Below are positions 58,297 through 64,000 of a stretch of DNA of 64,000 bases, one piece after another. Source of the DNA: Hyaloraphidium curvatum. Taxonomy: Eukaryota; Monoblepharomycota; Hyaloraphidiomycetes; Hyaloraphidiales; Hyaloraphidiaceae. Numbering within the stretch: the first letter of the stretch is position 1; each line of letters opens with the position of its first letter. Position numbers and translations under genes: made by a program. The DNA is taken from contig JAIVFI010000004.1 of NCBI GenBank assembly GCA_025558095.1, forward strand, positions 620,001 through 684,000. The letters run 5' to 3'. The notes under the pieces are model-generated. The model was given only the letters and a program-made list of their open reading frames with translations, searched no databases and was not told the origin of the DNA.

Positions 58297-59135
58297 ATGC
58301 TGAGCGACGAGGACTACCTGGAGGACGTGTCGAATGCTCCGGACAGACCGCGGGACAAACTTGACTTCGAGGACTACTCGTTGACGCCGTATCCGCAAAC
58401 GGACGACGTCCTCGACGCGGCCGTCTCGGACGAGCAGAGGCTCACGCAGGCGTGGATCAACGAACGCTGTGCCCCGGCACTGCTACCTTTCCAGCGGGAC
58501 GTTGTTGAGAATCTCAGGGAGGCGTTGGAGCTGCAGGTGCAGGGTCCGCGGCGACGTCGGCGCGCGGCCTGGAACGGCGTTTCCCGCTTCCCAGGAAAAC
58601 CGACTGGATTCCGAGCAAAGTCGGGATGTGAACGCGGATGTCGTGGCTTCATTGTGTCAGGAGGAAATGGAGCGGATCAAGTTTGTGCTCCGGAGCTATC
58701 TGCGAACGCGCATTCACAAGGCAAGTCTGCGTCATCCGAAGGTGCCCGTTGGCAATGCTGAGCTTTGCAGATTGAGGCATACTGCAAGTTCATCTTGGGA
58801 CGACCATCGGAACTGCGGAAGCTCTCGGAAGAGGAGAAGACCTACGCTCGACGGTTGTCTGCTGATGATTCTCCGGAGGGTCCCTTGCTCATCAATGCCC
58901 CCAGATATCAGGAGCTTCTGGAGCGCCATTTTCATTCTACAGTCCTTTCCGATCTGCCGGAGAACCTCCGGCAGATGGACGACAACTCGCAGGGCATGAG
59001 CATGGGTAAGTTGTCGGTCCTGGCACGTCTCATCCACCATCCGACGATGTTCCGAAAGTGAGCGCACCGGACCTCAATGCAGCGGTTTTCCTCAAGGTGA
59101 CCCAGAACTTGGGCACCATAACGGACGGACGGTGA
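58297..59135 (+). CDS. SLD5: GINS complex subunit Sld5
   Basis: Model join(58297..58536,58595..58720,58771..59005,59059..59135), 225 residues, normal for Sld5. GINS joins Cdc45 and MCM2-7 in the CMG helicase. Seen: RLTQAWINERCAPALLPFQ, ERIKFVLRSYLRTRIHK joined to IEAYCKFIL, ELLERHFHSTVLSDLPENL, and the C-terminal beta-strand domain MVSAPDLNAAVFLKV. The second intron has the GC-AG form with a perfect remaining donor (AAG|GCAAGT). It lies 118 bp after MCM3 on the same strand, so the two may be co-regulated. Confidence 0.93.
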
Positions 59136-59417
59136 GCAGTCTGTAGCCGCGATCAGTGTGCCTTGGATGAAAACGACTCCATCGCAACCAAGGACGCGAG
59201 TGGAAGGAATGAAGCAGGGCGGTATCTACATCATGCGCTATGCCACAGTGCAAGTGCTTTTGGAGCGCGAACAAGTAGTTCTCCTCTGACTTAAGTCGCA
59301 AATCTCTAATTTCTTTACGAAAGCAATCACGTCCATTCCATTCCTGTCATAGTGGGCACGGTACAAGCCCCGCTTCCACTCCCATGCCAAAGACTCTTCA
59401 CTACAAGGAAATGCCAA
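59136..59417. other. Convergent 3' region, SLD5 / MAPKKK
   Basis: 282 bp holding both 3' ends. AT content is higher than in the genes. No gene or clear terminator element recognised. Confidence 0.4.
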
Positions 59418-62400
59418 TCATGCACCAGATGAGGCAATTGAGATGCCGCTCTGTGTCCGGGAAAAGAACGGGGAAGATGTCGACGTCGAGCTCGACAGGA
59501 TGCTCGCAGATTCCAAGGCTCCCGAAGGGCTCCCCGCGGCAGGGAACTGCGTGTGCAGTGCGTTCTCGTCCACGTCGCGCAGCCACTCGTGCTCGAGCAG
59601 CTCCGTGGCGCTGGGGCGCGCCTTAGCTGGCCGCGCGAAGCACAGCGTCAGGAAATCGATTCCAGCTTCCGACAGTTGGGAACTGTCGGGCAGGGGCGGG
59701 TGTCGCCCCGAAATGCCGATATGGTACATCTTCACGGGGCCAGACGTAAGCAAAAGATCGGATGACATCGCGAATCCACCCACGATGGCCCATTCGTTGT
59801 CAAGATTGACCCAAGGCTTCCGCCCCGTGACCATCTCGAGAACGCAGCATCCCATGGACCAGATGTCTTGGGATCCCTTCTTCATGTCCGCGAACTGTTC
59901 TCCAGTGATGACTTCGGGCGACATGTAGTGCGGGGTGCCGATCAAGCTGTTGTGCTCGCCGTTCACAACAAGGGTCTTCTGATTCTTGTAGACCTTGGAA
60001 GCGCCGAAATCCACGAACTTGATGGCTCCGTGGCTGTCGATGAGGGTATTGGCCGGCTTTACGTCGCTATTGTTTGTCCCTGTGAGCAATCGCCCCCAAA
60101 GGCATCCGAATCGGCGGCAACTCACCGGTGTACGATGTTCTTGGAGTGTAGATACTGCAAGCCCAAGAGCATCTGCTTCGCATAGATGCGGATGACGTTC
60201 TCGTCTTCGATCCTGCCGTGCTCCAGGAGGCCCGCCAGCGAGTTGGGGCAGTACTCCATGAAGATGTACAGCTTATCCCTGTGGACTTCGACGCCGTAGT
60301 AGTTGACGATGTTGGGGTGGTGGAGCATCTGCATCACCGTCATCTCCTCCTTTATGGACCGCTTGAGGGCCTCGAGGGACGACACGTCTTGGAACTTGAT
60401 CTCCTTGACGGCCATGACGTCGCCGCTGTCCAGGTTGATGGCCATGTACACCTGCGGACTCTCACGTCAGTGCCGCTTCGAGACAACAAAGCAACAGCAC
60501 CCACAGAGCCGTACGACCCGCCTCCGAGGAACTTGCCCTGCTGCCAACGGAGCGATATGCTGCTGCTGGAGCTGGCGAGGAGGCCGATGTTGCGTTCCTC
60601 TATGTTGTGGTCGTCCAGGACCTTGCCGATGATGCGCATGCCCCGCTGGCGCTTTTGCCGCTCCTCCTCGAGCTCGGTCATGGCCGGCGCGACGTGATCG
60701 GCGGAAGGCTCCGGCTCCGGCGCGCCGCTGAGGAGCTTGGCGATCTCGGCCCGAATGAGCTCCGACGTTGCCGTAGTCTGGCGCTCTGCTTCAAGCTTGG
60801 CGCTGGCTGAAAGGGCAAACTGCCGCGTGCCTTGAATGTCGACGTGCGAAATCAGCAGCGACATGCACCGCGCGACCTGGAACTTGAACAGCCCAAACTC
60901 ATCGTCCGTCAGGTCAAAGATGCCGTTGCCGCTACGTGAATCGGGTGAGAAACGCCCATCAAAGCATGCTTCATGACCCACGTTGTGAGCTTCATGGCAA
61001 ACTCGAGCGCCACAAGCGACCACCGGTACGTTCGCTTGTCGGTGTTGACGCAGTCGACCACGACAAAGTCCAGCCACTCTATCCCCAGCCGCACAAAGCT
61101 CCTCTGCAGCGCCCTCCGCCTGGTGACGCCGCCGACGTTCCGTAGAGCCTTGCTCCCAAAGTCGCTCGCGAATGTGAACCACTCCTCGATGAGATCGTGA
61201 ACACCGCCCATCTCCCCGCCTTTGGAGTATCCCAGCTTCCGGATCATTTCGCGCACCACACGCACGGAGCCGATCACCACTTCGGTGAGGTTGTACAGAG
61301 TCCGCTTGACCCCTTTAAGCGCCATGTGCACCGAGTTCACGTGCGCACGCGCCTCCTTCTTGAGGCGCACGCAGGACGACCCGACCGCGCCTTCGAACGC
61401 GTGACGCACCGCCGGCAGAACCTCGCCATTGTCCGCCACCAGCCGCACCCGCTCGGGCTTCAGCCGATAGCCCTTGGCGGCGGCGGAGTCATTGAGCCGC
61501 ATCACCTTGCCGCCCCGCCAGGTGATGTGCTTGTCCCGTCCGGGGGAGATGATGAGCACGTAGCCCTCGCCGAGGTCCTCCTTAAAGTTCTCGTACCGCG
61601 TAAGGCAGGCACGCAGCAGTTTCCGCACGCCCGCGGGCCGGTCATGCAGGGATGGGGACGCAAACACGAGGTATCCCTGCGGGGTCACCCCCTTGCCCGA
61701 TCCCGTTACGTCCACAAGCACATGTCCGGTGGTCTGCAGCAGCGGGATGAGCTCGTCCAGGTCCAGAAGAAGGTACTCGGCCGCGAGCTCAAACTCGGAG
61801 ATGAGGCTCTTCATGAACCGCAGGAGCTTCCTCGACCGCGCCCGCACATTCTCGAGAACGCGAGACTTGTACCACCTCGCGAGGTTGGCCTGTGGATTGT
61901 TTAAAGACGGCGAAGGCACGGCAAGGGAGGAAGGCGATTGTTCGTCGCCCCCACCGCCCTGCTGCACAAGGGAACCGGGAGCGACGCTCATTTGCGCCTG
62001 GAAGTACGAGTTGACCTTGCGCAGAAGCTCTTCTTCCAGTTTGCTGCGCGGTGAGGGCGTTTCGGTGAGGGTGAGCACTAAGAGGGCGCTTGCAGATACG
62101 TACCAGAACTGCTCCGCAATCTCAATGTCGCCGCCCTCGAGCCAGGGAGCCACCTGCTCCGTGAGAAACTCCCACTCGGTTTCAAGCATTTCGACCTCCT
62201 TGAAAAAGACGATCTCGGCCGACGACTTCAACCTCCAGTTGAGCAGGCGGAAGTAGAACCTCAAGGAAGCGAGGAAGACAGAGTCGTACGTCGGCGACAA
62301 GGAGTTCGTGATTGTCCACCCGTCCGCGGGGGTGTCCAGGTCCAGCGTTTCCTCCTTGATTCGAGCAGCCAGCCCCAGCGATATGCTCGAGTCCTCCACC

Positions 62401-64000
62401 AGCTCCGCGATCGCGCCCAGCCCGCCCGCGCCCACGGGCTTGATCAGGTTCTCGGTGTACTCGAGCCTGAGCTTGAGGAACTCCTCCATCAGGTTGCTCG
62501 GGAACTGCGCCAGCTGCCTCAGCTCCTCGATGTGGGTCGGCAACCTCATCCTCCGGAATGCGGCGGCGTTGGTGGTCATGGCGTGCTTGGTCCGCCTGAC
62601 CATGCCCTTGAGCACCGACATGATGCGGCGCTCGAAGGTGCCCTTGACCCCGGACTCCTTGAGGATCCGCTCGATGAAGGAGCGGTCGGCGCCAACCATG
62701 CTCAGGGTCTCGGAGCCCGTCCAGTTCTTGAGGATCTGCAGCTGCATCCGCAAGGAGCGCGTGATGGAAAGCCACGAGGACAGCGCGTCGAGGTTGTACT
62801 GGAAGGAGAGGGAGGCGTAGATGGGGCGGTCCGTGGTGATGGCGCGGCGGGATTGGTACATGGACTCGACGATCTCGACCTTGTCGAGGATGGCCACGAC
62901 TGGAACAACCCGATCAGGGCGATTCTCCGCCGGTCGAAAGCCCACCCACCCTGGTCGAAAGCCGACGGCGCGCCCTCGCCCTCCCTGACCTCGAACCGCA
63001 CCACCTCCTCCAGGATCTTGTCCACCTCGGCCTTGCGGAACTCGTCCACGAACCGCGTCTCGTCCTCGAGCCGCCTCCCCGAGACCGCGGCCTTGATGCC
63101 CATCCAGATCGCCAGCCTCTCTTCCGGGTCCCCGCGCTTGCGCGTCGAGTCCGTCGACCCGAGGCGCTGCTTTTCGGAGCGGATGACGTCCCCGTTGAGG
63201 ACCGAGGAGAGCATGGCCTGCCACTCGAGGCGTTCGCGGCGGCCCGGCGTCATCGGGTGGTTGGGGGCCGTGGGCGGAGCCGACGCCGACGGAGGGATGC
63301 CGGCGGCGGTCGGCTTGGAGGCCTTGAGAGCAGACGGAGGTTTGATGGGCGACGAAGGGGCAGCGGAAGCAGGTGGTTTGGCTTGCCCAGCGGCGCCGGC
63401 GGCGCTGGCTGGCGCAGGGCGCGAAGGCTGCGCCGCGGCGGGCGGTGGGGGCGCACCGTCGTCGGTCCGCGACAGGGGGGAACGCTTGTGGACCCCGTTT
63501 GTGCGGGAAGGATCCGCGGCCGCGGTGGCAGCCGGGGGACGGTCGGGCTTCGGGAGCTTTTCCGCGTGTCCGTTGGCAGTGTCTTCGGCGGCTGCTGGTT
63601 CCACCGATGGAGGAGCACTCCCAGAGGCAGGAGGAACGGGGGGTGCGGGCCGGGTGGCCTCGGTCGCGGGCACCGGCGGCGGTTGCCTGCCCACTGCCGG
63701 CTTGGAAGGAACCTCTTCCTCGCCGCTGGATTCCGACGACGAGGAACTGTCCCCAGACTTCTTGGAGAGCTTTTGCGAGAGGTAGTAGTTCTGCACGCCG
63801 ACGGAGGAGCTCGAGGAGGGAGACCGGCCCGTGGCGGTCGGCGAGTTGGACCTCCGCCGGCGGTGATGCGAGGCCACAGGCACGGGTGTCGCCCCACGCC
63901 TCGGTTCCGTTGCGGTGTTCCGCTGTCCGCCGGGGCCCACGTCCTCGTCGGGCCTCGAGACCTGGAACGAGTGGAACCGCCGCATGCCGGGGCGCACCGG
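59418..64000 (-). CDS. SSK2/SSK22/Wis4-type MAP kinase kinase kinase, start missing
   Basis: Complement join(59418..59729,59784..60066,60126..60451,60505..60931,60982..62899,62950..>64000); the N-terminus lies beyond the right edge. It tops the HOG/stress MAPK cascade (osmotic and oxidative stress). The disordered N-terminal part (Ser/Pro/Ala) is followed by a long conserved regulatory region (RERLEWQAMLSSVLNGDVI onward) and a kinase domain: GKFLGGGSYGSVY, VMAVKEIKF, NIVHRDVKPANTLID, KFVDFGASK, GTPHYMSPEVI, DIWSMGCCVLEM. The 54-bp intron 59730-59783 is in frame if kept, but removing it restores NEWAIMYHIG. The intron 60932-60981 was chosen by phase and its GTGGGT donor. A short Ser/Thr tail follows the kinase. 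Confidence 0.92.

Overview
The window is nuclear DNA from a fungus, most likely an early-diverging, chytrid-like one. Genes are tightly packed, GC-rich and cut by very short introns, mostly 50-60 bp. I placed about 70 introns by reading frame, boundary sequence and phase. Fungal-type proteins (steryl-glucosidase, Msn5 exportin, Pho85 kinase, Ssk2-type MAPKKK, Grc3, Ppx1) support this. The chytrid placement is inference; no marker here fixes the species.

Layout. 1-878: no secure gene. 879-36727: a dense block of host genes in this order: small conserved protein, RRP12 (-), secreted lectin/Cys-rich/TM/SH3 protein, MYND protein, bacterial-type DHFR, PPX1 exopolyphosphatase (-), BAP31, ubiquitin-like/WLM protease, MSN5/exportin-5, F-actin capping protein beta (-), PIN-like membrane transporter, a one-TM probable mitochondrial protein (-), SRP receptor beta, SMYD protein, GH5 steryl-glucosidase with a membrane anchor (-), AN1 zinc-finger protein, a tiny acidic protein (-), an LEA-like protein (-), VPS41 (-), GRC3 (-) and mitochondrial ribosomal protein bL35m. 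36728-51656: a retrotransposon nest. One Ty1/copia element on the minus strand (38168-49464, 142-bp LTRs) has taken two insertions of a LINE (non-LTR element), and further LINE pieces flank it. 51657-64000: a second gene block with a PHO85-type CDK, succinyl-CoA ligase alpha (-), MCM3, SLD5 and an SSK2/Wis4-type MAPKKK (-) that runs off the right edge.

Functional links. MCM3 and SLD5 are neighbours on one strand and both belong to the CMG replicative helicase. RRP12 and GRC3 act in ribosome production, bL35m in mitochondrial translation, and VPS41, SRP receptor beta and BAP31 in the endomembrane system. PPX1 (polyphosphate) and PHO85 (phosphate signalling) are both present but not adjacent. 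Nothing suggests a biosynthetic cluster.

Most notable: the lectin-SH3 receptor-like protein, the bacterial-looking intronless DHFR, the copia element whose primer site matches the anticodon arm of initiator tRNA-Met, the nested LINE insertions whose removal restores the copia frame, a high share of GC-AG introns, and several very small first coding exons.
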